64,000 nt of DNA from CAVQMC01 sp963713505 (GCA_963713505.1 CAVQMC010000009.1:6479-70478), one strand, 5' to 3'. Counted from the first letter of the stretch, positions 1 through 8,728 are shown. Made by a program: numbers and translations. Notes: generated by a model not told the origin, from the sequence alone.

Positions 1-2
1 CT

Positions 3-383
3 AAGAATAATGATAAAATTGATTTTATAATGGAATCGAAGATTATTGAGTTTTCCGGAGATGAAAAACTTTCATCCGTTAAAATTCAAAATCAAAGAAC
101 AAATGAAATATCCGAAATGAAAGTCGACGGAGTTTTTATTTTGATCGGCTACGTTCCGAATACGGAAATGTTAAACGGAATAGTTGAGTTAAACGAAATG
201 AAAGAGATTCTTGTTGATTCTAATCTTCAGACAAATTTAAAAGGTGTTTTTGCAGCAGGAGATTCTATTAAAAAAAGATTCAGACAGGTTACAACTGCAG
301 TTGCTGACGGAACAATTGCAGCACTTGCTTCAGCAGAATATGTGAATCAATTAAAGAAAGATAAAGAAGAAGTTTTGGCCTGA
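3..383 (+). CDS. trxB: Thioredoxin reductase, C-terminal part (cut by window edge)
   Basis: The reading frame is already open at the left edge, so the gene starts outside the window; the ATG at 30 is internal. The visible ~126 residues match the C-terminal FAD-binding part of bacterial thioredoxin reductase. They contain the VDGVFILIGYVPNT stretch and the GVFAAGDS motif followed by RQVTTAVADGTIAA, which contacts FAD and lines the dimer interface. The enzyme is a cytoplasmic flavoprotein that passes NADPH electrons to thioredoxin. The NADPH-binding domain and redox CxxC lie outside the window, so ferredoxin- or NADPH-dependent relatives of the same fold cannot be fully excluded. Confidence 0.88.
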   Translation, partial: KNNDKIDFIMESKIIEFSGDEKLSSVKIQNQRTNEISEMKVDGVFILIGYVPNTEMLNGIVELNEMKEILVDSNLQTNLKGVFAAGDSIKKRFRQVTTAVADGTIAALASAEYVNQLKKDKEEVLA

Positions 384-408
384 AGTTAAGACTTTAGAAT
401 TTATTATT

Positions 409-543
409 AATTGCCGTCTGCTTTAGTGTGCGGCATTTTTATTTTTAAAGTTTATGGATTTTAGTCCGACAGAAATTATTATGCGGCTAAAGCCGGTTGT
501 TTAACTTTTCTTTTTATTCCGTCAGTTAAAACTGACGGCAATT
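409..543. repeat. MITE-like palindromic repeat, copy 1
   Basis: A 135-bp element bounded by inverted ends, AATTGCCGTC on the left and its complement GACGGCAATT on the right. Inside are further short hairpins: GCCG...CGGC near the left end, CGGCTAAAGCCG in the middle, and CCGTCAGTTAAAACTGACGG at the right. A second copy lies at 1755-1891. No coding potential is apparent. It resembles a non-autonomous mobile or REP/BIME-type intergenic repeat; which of these it is cannot be decided here. Confidence 0.75.
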
Positions 544-561
544 GGGCTGCAACTTTTAATT

Positions 562-1461
562 TTATTTCAACAGCAGCATCTTTTTTACTTGATAATTATT
601 TTCTGTTTGTAATGTATAAAAATATACTCCGGAACTTAGTCCGTATTTTTCTGAATCAAATTCTATTTTATGCATACCTGCAGGTTGCAGTTCATTATTT
701 ACCAAAGTCGTAACTTCTTTACCAAGTATATCATAGACAGTAATTTTTACATTTCCGGAGACAGGTAGCTCATAACTGATAACCGTACTTGGGTTAAATG
801 GATTAGGATAATTCTGGTAAAGCATAAATTCCGAAGGAATAATCAAATTTGTTTTTTCTACTGCTAAAAGCGTTGTATCACCATAAATCAGATTTCCTAT
901 TCTTGCAGCTTTTAATTCTTGTTCATAACCGCCCCCTAATGCCGGTCCATAAGCTTCCCTTGTTAATAAACCAATTGTTTCAATGTAGCAATCATCATAA
1001 TGAACTAACGATGGGAAATCAAAAGTGAGACAAATTTTTTGCAATGTTTCACCCCAGATTGTAATAGAATCTTTATTTGTTATTACATAATGATTTACTG
1101 AGTCTCCAACCTCTAAACTAAAATCTACAAATACGGTTTCCGTTGTATCATTTACGTAAGCACCATAAATAAATAACCTTGATGAATCTGCTCTTTCATA
1201 TAAATAGTTATGAAAATTAGAATTGTCATATGAAAATTTGATTACAGCATATTCAAGTTCATTAATTATGGTATCACCAACTACATTTTCATATGATTTT
1301 TCATGATATGGATATGGTATTTGAGTATATACCCATAAATTTCCAATTTCCAATGATTTGGCTTTACCGGATTGTGCATTTATACTATTAAACAAAACGA
1401 TGATGAATAGAAGCGAGTATAAAGAAAATATTCTTGCAAATAATACATTCTTAATAAACAT
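562..1461 (-). CDS. Secreted protein with type IX secretion C-terminal sorting domain
   Basis: A 299-residue protein. Residues 1-29 form a signal peptide (hydrophobic core LLFIIVLF, likely cleavage after NAQ). The middle (~30-200) is a beta-rich domain I do not recognise. The last ~90 residues are a Por-secretion-system sorting domain: YQNYPNPFNPSTVI, then ITVYDILGKEV, AGMHKIEFD, LSSGVYFYTLQ and a final KKMLLLK. Proteins with this tail are exported by Sec, cross the outer membrane by the T9SS, and are released or anchored at the surface. It stands alone between two palindromic repeats. The function of the passenger domain is unknown. Confidence 0.88.
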   Translation of the reverse strand: MFIKNVLFARIFSLYSLLFIIVLFNSINAQSGKAKSLEIGNLWVYTQIPYPYHEKSYENVVGDTIINELEYAVIKFSYDNSNFHNYLYERADSSRLFIYGAYVNDTTETVFVDFSLEVGDSVNHYVITNKDSITIWGETLQKICLTFDFPSLVHYDDCYIETIGLLTREAYGPALGGGYEQELKAARIGNLIYGDTTLLAVEKTNLIIPSEFMLYQNYPNPFNPSTVISYELPVSGNVKITVYDILGKEVTTLVNNELQPAGMHKIEFDSEKYGLSSGVYFYTLQTENNYQVKKMLLLK

Positions 1462-1754
1462 TTTTTACCCCAATTTTTAATTAAATATTATTTGAAAAAT
1501 TTATGCTGTTTCTTCATCCCTTAAGCAAAATATTTGACGAAGTTTATTCCCAAAAGAAGAAAAGTAAATATTTATTTTTAATGTAAGGAATTAAATTATT
1601 AAAATAAATAAAGTTTTTATTGAAGAAATAATGATTTTTGCTAACCCGCAATTAAAGCAAGAAATATTCGATTGCGATTAAATAATATCACACCTTCAGT
1701 GTTATTATTTTACATTTATTTTTTTTGTTATAATAATTTCATGCCTTCGGCATT
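1462..1754. other. Intergenic region with small palindromes
   Basis: No gene seen. It is very AT-rich. There is a hairpin around 1681-1713 (AATAATATCACAC... paired with ...GTGTTATTATT) and a short ATGCC-TTC-GGCAT hairpin at 1741-1753 directly abutting repeat copy 2. The whole 1462-2020 spacer therefore looks like an insertion hot spot for palindromic repeats. Confidence 0.5.
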
Positions 1755-1891
1755 AATTGCCGCCTGCTTTAGGCGACGGCATTTTCATTTTTGAAGATTA
1801 AGGATTTTTTCTTCCAATAGAAATTATTATGCGGCTAAAGCCGGTTGTTTGACTTTTCTTTTTATCCCGTCAGTTAAAACTGTCGGCAATT
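1755..1891. repeat. MITE-like palindromic repeat, copy 2
   Basis: A 137-bp copy of the element at 409-543, in the same orientation. The end AATTGCCG at 1755-1762 and complementary CGGCAATT at 1884-1891 are conserved. So is the internal run from AAATTATTATGCGGCTAAAG through GGTTGTTT to TTTTCTTTTTAT. In the terminal hairpin CCGTCAGTTAAAACTGTCGG one base has changed relative to copy 1, which suggests old, diverging copies. Confidence 0.75.
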
Positions 1892-1955
1892 GAAAGATAA
1901 AATATTCACTAAGTTTAAAATTAAAAAATTCAATATTTTAGTTTAGCCCATTACA

Positions 1956-1986
1956 TTTGCGGCTTCAAAATTTTATTTTATCTTTG
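1956..1986 (+). promoter_or_regulatory. Bacteroidetes-type promoter for the iron transporter gene
   Basis: TTTG at 1956-1959, a 19-nt spacer, and TATCTTTG at 1979-1986 match the TTTG-N19-TAnnTTTG consensus of the Bacteroidetes primary sigma factor. The element ends 34 nt before the ATG of the downstream gene, a sensible distance for a short leader. Confidence 0.6.
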
Positions 1987-2020
1987 AATCCAAGATTTAA
2001 TTCATAAAAACAAAGCATAA

Positions 2021-3130
2021 ATGAGCAATAAAAAAAATATTTCAATTTGGAAACACCATCTGCAGGAAGAAATTGATGCCAGATTTCTTTACACAGTTTT
2101 AGCCGGTATGATTACCGACGAAAAGAAAAAAGATATCTATTTAAAACTTGCAGATATTGAAGCAAAACATATCGACGAATGGAATAATCTATTAAAAAAG
2201 AATAATGTTTTTGTTAAAGAACTTGTTCCTTCCTTCCAGGCAAAAACTTTAGTTTGGGCTTCCAAAAGATTCGGGACCTGGATTTTATCTAAAGCATTAA
2301 TGAATGAAGAAGCAGAAGAAGTAAAATCTTATCTCGGACTTTATCAGGAATCCAGTGATGAGCCTACTAAAAATATTGCATTAAGATTAGCAAAAGATTC
2401 TGCGGTTCATGCCGGAAAATTAATGACAATTAAAGGAACGACAGAAGAACCCTGGCATAAATCGGAATCCGGCGGTTTATTAAGAAATGTTGTTTACGGT
2501 TTTAACGACGGTTTAACTGCAAATTTCGGTTTAATTGCAGGAGTAATTGGGGCAAGTGTGGCTCCGCATATAATTTTAATTTCGGGAATTTCCGGAATGA
2601 TTGCCGATGCATTATCAATGGGATCTTCCGGTTATTTAGCAGCGGTAAGTGAAAAAGAAGTTTATGATCACGAAAGAAAAATGGAAAGCGAAGAAATTTT
2701 ATTAATGCCGGAACTTGAAACTGAAGAACTTGCATTAATTTATGAATCGAAGGGAATGTCAAGAGACGAAGCATTTTCACTTGCAACCGAAGTTATGAAA
2801 GATCCTAAACAAGCTCTTGAAGAAAAAGTTAGAGTTGAGCTTGGAATCGGCGAAGCAAATTTAAGTCCCTTTAAAGAAGGATGGATTACAGGTTTGGCAA
2901 CCGCAATCGGTGCAATAATTCCGGTTTTTCCGTTTTTCTTTTTTACAGGAAGCACTGCTATAATTATCGCATTTATTATTGCAATGCTTGCACATTTTGG
3001 TGTCGGTGCGGCACGCAGCTTTTTTACCGGACGAGGAATATTCCGCAGCGGTTTTGATATGTTTATTGTCGGATTCGGAATTGCCGCGATTGGTTATTTT
3101 ATCGGTGAATTGATCGCGAAATTTTTATAA
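2021..3130 (+). CDS. Ferritin-like domain fused to VIT1/CCC1 metal transporter (MbfA-like)
   Basis: A 369-residue protein. Residues ~8-145 are a rubrerythrin/ferritin-like four-helix domain: an EE pair at 16-17 and E47xxH50 are typical di-iron ligands, and further acidic and His residues lie around 95-135. From ~155 the VIT1/CCC1 transporter begins with the family signature VYGFNDGLTANFGLIAGVIGA. It continues through about five membrane segments, with an acidic cytoplasmic metal-binding stretch (EEILLMPELETEEL) between. This layout matches MbfA, a known membrane-bound ferritin that exports iron in rhizobia. I infer export of Fe(II) or Mn(II) from the cytoplasm. It is a single-gene unit with its own promoter. 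It may protect against free iron next to the heme operon, but the two are convergent and not co-transcribed. Confidence 0.85.
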   Translation: MSNKKNISIWKHHLQEEIDARFLYTVLAGMITDEKKKDIYLKLADIEAKHIDEWNNLLKKNNVFVKELVPSFQAKTLVWASKRFGTWILSKALMNEEAEEVKSYLGLYQESSDEPTKNIALRLAKDSAVHAGKLMTIKGTTEEPWHKSESGGLLRNVVYGFNDGLTANFGLIAGVIGASVAPHIILISGISGMIADALSMGSSGYLAAVSEKEVYDHERKMESEEILLMPELETEELALIYESKGMSRDEAFSLATEVMKDPKQALEEKVRVELGIGEANLSPFKEGWITGLATAIGAIIPVFPFFFFTGSTAIIIAFIIAMLAHFGVGAARSFFTGRGIFRSGFDMFIVGFGIAAIGYFIGELIAKFL

Positions 3131-3165
3131 AGGTTTTTGCGAATAGAAACTTTGTACCTTAGAGC

Positions 3166-3207
3166 CTTAGTGGTAAAAATAGTTTTAATAATTTATTAGC
3201 CACTAAG
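3166..3207. terminator. Inverted repeat between convergent genes
   Basis: CTTAGTGG at 3166-3173 and CCACTAAG at 3200-3207 can form an 8-bp stem with a long AT-rich loop. It lies between the convergent transporter gene and hemN, where a bidirectional terminator is expected. The flanks (CCTTAG..., GACCCGAAGGCAC) resemble a dispersed repeat seen in related genomes, so a REP-like identity is an alternative. Confidence 0.4.
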
Positions 3208-3227
3208 ACCCGAAGGCACAAAAAAAT

Positions 3228-4604
3228 TTAAACTGTTCTGGAATATTTAGCTGTGTCTTCTTTGCGTTCTATATAACCGTCAAAGTTCATTGCAATATTC
3301 CGGATTAATAATCTGCCCATATCGTTTACTGTAATTTTATTCCCGGAAACTTCAACTAAATTATCTTCCTGCATTTCTTTAAGATTATTCAATCCCCAGG
3401 CAAAATATTCTTTAAATTTTATGTTGAATTTGCTTTCGATTTTCGACATATCAAGTTCAAAGTCGCACATTAATCTCATTATAACTTCTTTTCTAATCAG
3501 ATCATCTTCATTTAATCTGTAGCCTTTTGCAGTTGGAAGTGTTTCTTCATCCAGAGATTTATAATATTCTTTTTCAGTTTTATAATTTTGTGCATAAATA
3601 TGTTCAAGCTGACTTATTCCTGTAATTCCCATTGCATATAGATCAGCTTCGGCATTTGTGCTGTAACCTTGAAAATTCCTGTATAATTTTTTCTCTTTTA
3701 ATGCAATTGATAGTTCATCATTTGGTTTAGCAAAATGATCCATTCCAATAAATACATATCCTGCATCGGTTAATTGTTCAATTGTTGTTTTTAATATATC
3801 AAGTTTAACTTCCGGAGCAGGAAGATCTTCTTTATGAATTAAAGCCATGTGTTTTTTCATCCACGGAACATGTGCATAATTAAAAACAGCAATTCTATCG
3901 GGAGAAATATCAATAATTTTTTCTACCGTATCCGAAAATGTTTCAACAGATTGGAAAGGTAATCCGTAGATTAAATCCAGGTTTATACTTTGATAACCAA
4001 GTTCCCTAACCCACTGAACCGTTTGCCTTGTTATATCTTCCGGCTGAACCCTGTTAACAGCTTTCTGAACTTTTTCATTAAAATCCTGAACGCCCATGCT
4101 GATTCTGTTAAATCCGTTATTTCTTAATGCAGCAAGATGTTCTTTGGTTAATCCTCTCGGATCAATTTCGCAGCTGTTTTCGGCATTCTCTCTAAATTGA
4201 AACGAAGTTTGAATGTAAGAAGCAAGATCGGCAATTTCATCAGGATTTAGATGAGTCGGAGTTCCGCCGCCCCAGTGAAGCTGGGAAACTTTTCTGTCCG
4301 GTAATAAATAAGTTCTTACAAGATCCATTTCTTTTTTTATATAATTCACATATTCTTTTACTCGATCACGGTTTCTGGTGATAATCATATTACATCCGCA
4401 GAAATAACATAAAGTATCACAGTAAGGTAGATGATAATAAAGTGAAAGGTCAGGTAAATCTTTTCCGTAATTAGTTTTTATTATTTCATCTAAAAAATTT
4501 TCAGCTTTAAAACTTTCATTAAACTGCGGTGCAGTCGGATAACTTGTATATCGCGGTCCTGGTTTATCGTATTTCTTAAACTTTGCCAAATCTATTTCGA
4601 ACAT
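3228..4604 (-). CDS. hemN: Oxygen-independent coproporphyrinogen III oxidase (radical SAM)
   Basis: 458 residues, the usual HemN length. It decarboxylates two propionates of coproporphyrinogen III to give protoporphyrinogen IX without oxygen, using two S-adenosylmethionine molecules. The signature YYHLPYCDTLCYFCGCN gives Y56, H58, C62, C66, F68, C69 and C71, which coincide in numbering with the E. coli enzyme's [4Fe-4S] and SAM ligands. HWGGGTPTHL and the C-terminal HemN domain are also present. It is the last gene of the heme operon, 42 nt after hemE. Its presence without an oxygen-dependent HemF in this operon fits an anaerobic or facultative lifestyle. Confidence 0.95.
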   Translation of the reverse strand: MFEIDLAKFKKYDKPGPRYTSYPTAPQFNESFKAENFLDEIIKTNYGKDLPDLSLYYHLPYCDTLCYFCGCNMIITRNRDRVKEYVNYIKKEMDLVRTYLLPDRKVSQLHWGGGTPTHLNPDEIADLASYIQTSFQFRENAENSCEIDPRGLTKEHLAALRNNGFNRISMGVQDFNEKVQKAVNRVQPEDITRQTVQWVRELGYQSINLDLIYGLPFQSVETFSDTVEKIIDISPDRIAVFNYAHVPWMKKHMALIHKEDLPAPEVKLDILKTTIEQLTDAGYVFIGMDHFAKPNDELSIALKEKKLYRNFQGYSTNAEADLYAMGITGISQLEHIYAQNYKTEKEYYKSLDEETLPTAKGYRLNEDDLIRKEVIMRLMCDFELDMSKIESKFNIKFKEYFAWGLNNLKEMQEDNLVEVSGNKITVNDMGRLLIRNIAMNFDGYIERKEDTAKYSRTV

Positions 4605-4646
4605 TTTATAACTCCTTTTATCACCTGGAAATTTAATTTAATCTTA

Positions 4647-5729
4647 TCAGCTATTTGCAGTTTTGATTTCTTCTTGTGAATTTTTATGATATTTAACACT
4701 TAAATCTTTTACATATTTTACAAGTTCTTTTACGCTTTCAGGATCAACATCCGGTAAAATACCATGACCAAGATTAAAAATATGTCTTGATCCTTCACCG
4801 TAAGAACTTAAAATATTTTCAACTTCCGATTTTATTCTAACATTTGGTGCATAAAGTAAAGTTGGATCCATATTGCCCTGCAGCGAAACTGTATCACCGA
4901 CTTTTTTTCTAACTTCACCGATGTTCATTGTCCAGTCTAAACCAATCACATCAGCACCGCTTCCAGCCAATTCATCAATTGCATAATGAGCACCTTTGGA
5001 AAAAATAATAACCGGCTGATCTTTTCTTTTTAATTTGGAAATAACTTCTTTGATATATCTTAATGAAAATTCATTATAATCTTCCTGAGAAAGTATTCCG
5101 CCCCAGGTATCAAATATTTGAACCGCGTTAACACCTTCACTAATTTGAGCGCTTAAATAATCAGCAACAGTATCGGTTATTTTTTCCAGTAAAAAATGAG
5201 AGAGTTTAGGATTATTATAAAGTAATCTTTTAACATTGGAAAAATTCTTCGATCCTTTTCCTTCAACCATGTAAGTAAATAATGTCCATGGCGAACCGCT
5301 GAATCCGATTAAAGGAACTCGATCGTTTAATTCTTTTTTTATTTTGACTGATCGCATTCATTACATATTTTAATTCTTTAGTAGGATCAACAACTTTTAA
5401 TTTATTTACATCATCAGCATTTCTAATCGGTTCACTGAAAACCGGACCATTTTTTTCTTCCATTATTAATTCCATTCCCATAGCTTCGGGAATTACAAGA
5501 ATATCGGAAAACAAAATTGCCGCATCAACAGAAATAATATCAACAGGCTGAATGTAACTTCCGCAGCTAATTCAGGAGTTTTGCACATTGTTAAAAAATC
5601 AGATTTTTCACGAATTGCGCGATATTCAGGTAAATATCTTCCGGCTTGTCTCATTATCCAGATTGGTGTCCTTTCAATCGGTTCACCTTTACATGCTCTT
5701 ATAAATAAATCGTTTTTTAAACTTGCCAA
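4647..5729 (-). CDS. hemE: Uroporphyrinogen decarboxylase, two frame breaks
   Basis: Three overlapping frames together give a complete HemE (~355 residues) converting uroporphyrinogen III to coproporphyrinogen III. The N-terminal piece (5729 down to ~5552) has the substrate-binding IWIMRQAGRYLPEYRAIR. The middle piece has FSDILVIPEAMGMEL. The C-terminal piece has PLIGFSGSPWTLFTYMVEG, IGLDWTM, LQGNMDP and FNLGHGILPDVDPE. Break 1 is near 5551-5552, where one base is missing after EVT. Break 2 is at the T7 run 5334-5340, where removing one base joins the frames into NKKELNDRVPLIG. All catalytic motifs are intact and the gene is normally essential for heme, so I read the breaks as sequencing errors. 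Confidence 0.9.
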
Positions 5730-5748
5730 TTTATAACCTCAGTAATTT

Positions 5749-7143
5749 TCACTTTTTGTAATATTCAATTATTGCTCTAACTAATCCGTCAATTGTATAT
5801 TCAGACGGCATAATTGTAACTCTAATATTTTTATTTTCTATTGCAGATTTTGTTGTCGGACCAATTGCCGCAACATCAATTCCGTTAAAGTAATTAACAG
5901 GATCGGAAATATTTAAAATCTGCAAAAAGTTTTCGAAAGTAGAAGGACTTGTAAAAATATATAGATCCGGTTTGCTGTTTTTTAATTTTTCAATATTCTC
6001 TATAATATTTTCATTTGTAGGCAAAGAGACATTATAAACTGGAGCTAATTTTAATATTGCTCCCATCTCTTTTAGTCCGTCCGGCAGTTCTTCTCTTCCG
6101 ATTGCGGATCTTGGGATAAAAATAGTTTTATCTTTTATATCATAAGAAGATAATTCGTTAATTACACCCTCGCCGCTGAATTTATTCGGTATGATGTGAA
6201 CAGGAATACTAAATTTTTCACAAACATTTTTTGTTTTGTTACCTACAGCAACAATTTTAATTTTATCAAAGTCGGGATGAACATTTAACTCTTCACATCT
6301 TTTGCTGAACATTTTTACAGCGTGAGCAGAAGTAAAAATTATAAAATCAATATCTTCTTTGTTATTAATTATTTCATCAAACTTTCTCCAGCTTGCAGGA
6401 GGAACAATTTCCAGAGTTGGAAATATTATAATGTTTGCTCCAAGCTGATGAAATGCTTCTGCAGAATCTTTTGATTGTTCGACTGTTCTTGTAATAACGA
6501 TAGTTTTGTTTTTTAACGGAAGCGGATCGTAATTTTCGAAACCGGATAATAAACCATGCAGAACAAAATCATTAATTTTTTCACGTTCCTTTTCCATTTC
6601 ATCCTCCGAATATTCGTTTTCAATTCCTCTGTGAACCGCTCCGTAAATACTCCCTAAAATAACATTAACAGCAAAATCTTCTTCTATATTTCTAAAGAAT
6701 CCTTTTTCTTTTCCTAAAACAATTATTCCGGCTAAAACATTTTTAAGATCATTTTCCATTTTTCTTAACTCGGTGCACAATTCATTTTCCGCTTTTAAGA
6801 ATTCACGCTGATACATTAAGAAAAAGTTTTTGTACTTCATCATAAACATGTAAATATGAAGTATAAATGATCTTAAGGAATTTATTGTATTTGTTTCGCT
6901 TTTTATTTTATCCTGTAATGAGATTGTAAGCTTTTCCATTCTTAATCTCATTATAGAAAAATACAATTCCTCTTTTGAACCGAAATAATTATAAACTGTT
7001 CCCTTGGCAACCGAAACCAACCCGGCAACATCATCCATCATTACCTCGTGATAATTTTTTTGAGAAAAAAGCTGAGCTGCAGCTTCGAGAATTCTTTCTC
7101 TTTTAATTATCTTTTTATTTTCTCTTTTAGTTTTGGTTACCAT
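5749..7143 (-). CDS. hemD: TetR-family regulator fused to uroporphyrinogen-III synthase
   Basis: A single 464-residue frame. Residues ~15-62 are a TetR helix-turn-helix (RERILEAAAQLFSQKNYHEVMMDDVA, then AKGTVYNYFGSKEELY). Residues ~63-205 are the usual helical ligand/dimer domain. Residues ~207-464 are HemD, with KTIVITRT, FPTLEIVPP, IIFTSAHAV, IFIPRSAIGREELPDGL, PVYNV, IFTSPSTFENF and AAIGPTTKSAI. HemD closes hydroxymethylbilane to uroporphyrinogen III. There is no ATG, or GTG/TTG with a ribosome site, at the junction, so HemD seems to be made only as part of the fusion. The gene sits between the lipoprotein gene (8 nt) and hemE (19 nt). Inference: an enzyme-linked repressor sensing a tetrapyrrole. 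An indel fusing two genes is possible in this error-rich sequence but less likely. Confidence 0.88.
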   Translation of the reverse strand: MVTKTKRENKKIIKRERILEAAAQLFSQKNYHEVMMDDVAGLVSVAKGTVYNYFGSKEELYFSIMRLRMEKLTISLQDKIKSETNTINSLRSFILHIYMFMMKYKNFFLMYQREFLKAENELCTELRKMENDLKNVLAGIIVLGKEKGFFRNIEEDFAVNVILGSIYGAVHRGIENEYSEDEMEKEREKINDFVLHGLLSGFENYDPLPLKNKTIVITRTVEQSKDSAEAFHQLGANIIIFPTLEIVPPASWRKFDEIINNKEDIDFIIFTSAHAVKMFSKRCEELNVHPDFDKIKIVAVGNKTKNVCEKFSIPVHIIPNKFSGEGVINELSSYDIKDKTIFIPRSAIGREELPDGLKEMGAILKLAPVYNVSLPTNENIIENIEKLKNSKPDLYIFTSPSTFENFLQILNISDPVNYFNGIDVAAIGPTTKSAIENKNIRVTIMPSEYTIDGLVRAIIEYYKK

Positions 7144-7151
7144 TTTAATTA

Positions 7152-7772
7152 TTAATTAATTTTCCATTCGTTTAATGCTAAAACTTTCCCGGAATTCGGA
7201 TCGATTAATATTTTTTGTCCGCTTCCTCTTGTATGATCTCCGACATTAGTTTCTGATTTTGTAGATAAAATCTCCCAAACATATTGGTTGTATTTTGCAT
7301 TCCAAACAAAATTTGCATCCCAATCTTTAATTCCTTTTTCCAACCCGTTTTGCCCTGCAATGGTTTTTGCCTGCTCTTCATTTACGGAAAATTCACATGA
7401 ACCGGGATCGGCGGCACAATTTGGAATTCCTACAATTTCTTTATTATCAAGAATATGCCCGGTGCTGTCCAAAGTAAATCTAATTTCTCCATTCACGTAA
7501 GGTTTATCCGGCATTTCAAATTTGTAAACCATAAAATAATTTGGTTTTATATATCTCGTTTTATCAAAATTTGGAGTAATGTATTTATCAAAAAACTGCT
7601 GTCCTGTTGCTGCTGCGATATATTCATTTGATTTTTTCAATATATCTGCAGGAACTTTAGATTCACTTTGAGCTTTGTTTGAACATGAACAGGAGCTTAA
7701 CAAAATTGATAAAGCTGAAACTGCAATAATTGAAAAAACTCCGGTAAATAATTTTTGTAAAGAATTTTTCAT
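7152..7772 (-). CDS. Lipoprotein with PepSY-like region in heme operon
   Basis: 206 residues. The N-terminus is a lipoprotein signal peptide with the lipobox LLSSC at about residue 28. The mature part has no family I can name with confidence. Its C-terminal half (NEEQAKTIAGQNGL, a tryptophan/tyrosine-rich strand, then GQKILIDPNSGKVLALNEW) resembles a PepSY domain, a fold often found in extracytoplasmic inhibitors and assembly factors. The start codon overlaps the hemC stop by 4 nt (ATGA), so the two are translationally coupled. The position between hemC and the tetR-hemD fusion suggests a heme- or cytochrome-related role in the periplasm, but that is only context. Confidence 0.7.
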   Translation of the reverse strand: MKNSLQKLFTGVFSIIAVSALSILLSSCSCSNKAQSESKVPADILKKSNEYIAAATGQQFFDKYITPNFDKTRYIKPNYFMVYKFEMPDKPYVNGEIRFTLDSTGHILDNKEIVGIPNCAADPGSCEFSVNEEQAKTIAGQNGLEKGIKDWDANFVWNAKYNQYVWEILSTKSETNVGDHTRGSGQKILIDPNSGKVLALNEWKIN

Positions 7773-8710
7773 TTAACCCTCGTGTTTTGATAGATTTCGT
7801 CCAATATTACTTTTGCGCCGGCTTTGATAAAATCTTTTGCTAAAGATTTGCCAAGTTTTTCCGGATTAGATTTTGATCCTCTGACTTTTTTTCTAAAAGT
7901 AAGCGAGCCGTCCAATGCTCCTACAAATCCATCCAAATAAAGTCCGTTAGTTTTAACTTCCGCAAAAGCACCAATCGGAACCTGGCAGCCTCCTTCCAAA
8001 GTTCTTAACATTTCTCTTTCCGCTAAAACTGCATTGTAAGTATCTTCATTATGAATTGATGAGAGAACATCTTCAACGATTTTATTATCTTCATGAATTT
8101 CAATTCCCAAAGCACCTTGTCCAACAGCAGGCAGAATTTCTGTTTTATCAATTATTGAAGAAATGTATTTACTGAGTTTTAATCTTTCAACTCCGGCTCT
8201 TGCAAGAATAATTGCATCCCAATTTGATTTTAAAAATTTATCTATTCTGGAAGGAACATTTCCGCGAAGGTCGTGAACTGTTATATCGGGACGAATATGC
8301 AGAAGCTGGCTTCTTCTTCTTAATGATCCTGTTGCTACAACTGCATTATCGGGAAGTTTTTCAATTGTCATTTTCTTTTTTCTTGCAAGCAGAACATCTT
8401 CAACGGGATGACGCTTTGAAACTGCTGCTAATTTAAGTCCGTCAGGCAATTTTGTCTGCAGATCTTTTAAGCTGTGAACAGCAAGATCAACACGCTTACT
8501 TAAAAGCTCAACTTCAAGTTCTTTGGTGAATAAACTTTTATCACCGATCTTCGAAAGAGCAACATCAAGAATTTTATCGCCTTTGGTTTTAACTAATTTT
8601 ATTTCAACAGAAATATTTTTATTTCTTTTTTCAATTTCTCTTTTAACAAAATGAGCCTGCCACAAAGCAAGGTCGCTTCCTCTTGATCCAATTATAATTT
8701 TAGTTTTCAA
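7769..8710 (-). CDS. hemC: Hydroxymethylbilane synthase (porphobilinogen deaminase)
   Basis: 313 residues, standard length. It polymerises four porphobilinogens to hydroxymethylbilane in the cytoplasm. Recognised from IIIGSRGSDLALWQA at the N-terminus, the catalytic HSLKD segment (Asp83), TGSLRRRSQL, DLRGNVPSRIDK, LPAVGQGALGIE and LEGGCQVPIGAFA. In the last, Cys242 carries the dipyrromethane cofactor, with the same number as in E. coli. It follows hemA by 18 nt and overlaps the lipoprotein gene by 4 nt. The hemB gene that supplies its substrate is not in this operon. Confidence 0.96.
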   Translation of the reverse strand: MKTKIIIGSRGSDLALWQAHFVKREIEKRNKNISVEIKLVKTKGDKILDVALSKIGDKSLFTKELEVELLSKRVDLAVHSLKDLQTKLPDGLKLAAVSKRHPVEDVLLARKKKMTIEKLPDNAVVATGSLRRRSQLLHIRPDITVHDLRGNVPSRIDKFLKSNWDAIILARAGVERLKLSKYISSIIDKTEILPAVGQGALGIEIHEDNKIVEDVLSSIHNEDTYNAVLAEREMLRTLEGGCQVPIGAFAEVKTNGLYLDGFVGALDGSLTFRKKVRGSKSNPEKLGKSLAKDFIKAGAKVILDEIYQNTRVK

Positions 8711-8728
8711 AATAACTTCCGTTTATTT

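Noticed and set aside
562..1461. Composite transposon formed by the two flanking repeats
   Set aside because: The copies are in direct orientation and no transposase or target duplication can be seen; kept only as a possibility in the findings.
2502..2955. Long antisense frames within the iron transporter gene
   Set aside because: They are shadows of the real gene: no homology, no ribosome site and unusual composition. The same applies to antisense frames inside most other genes here.
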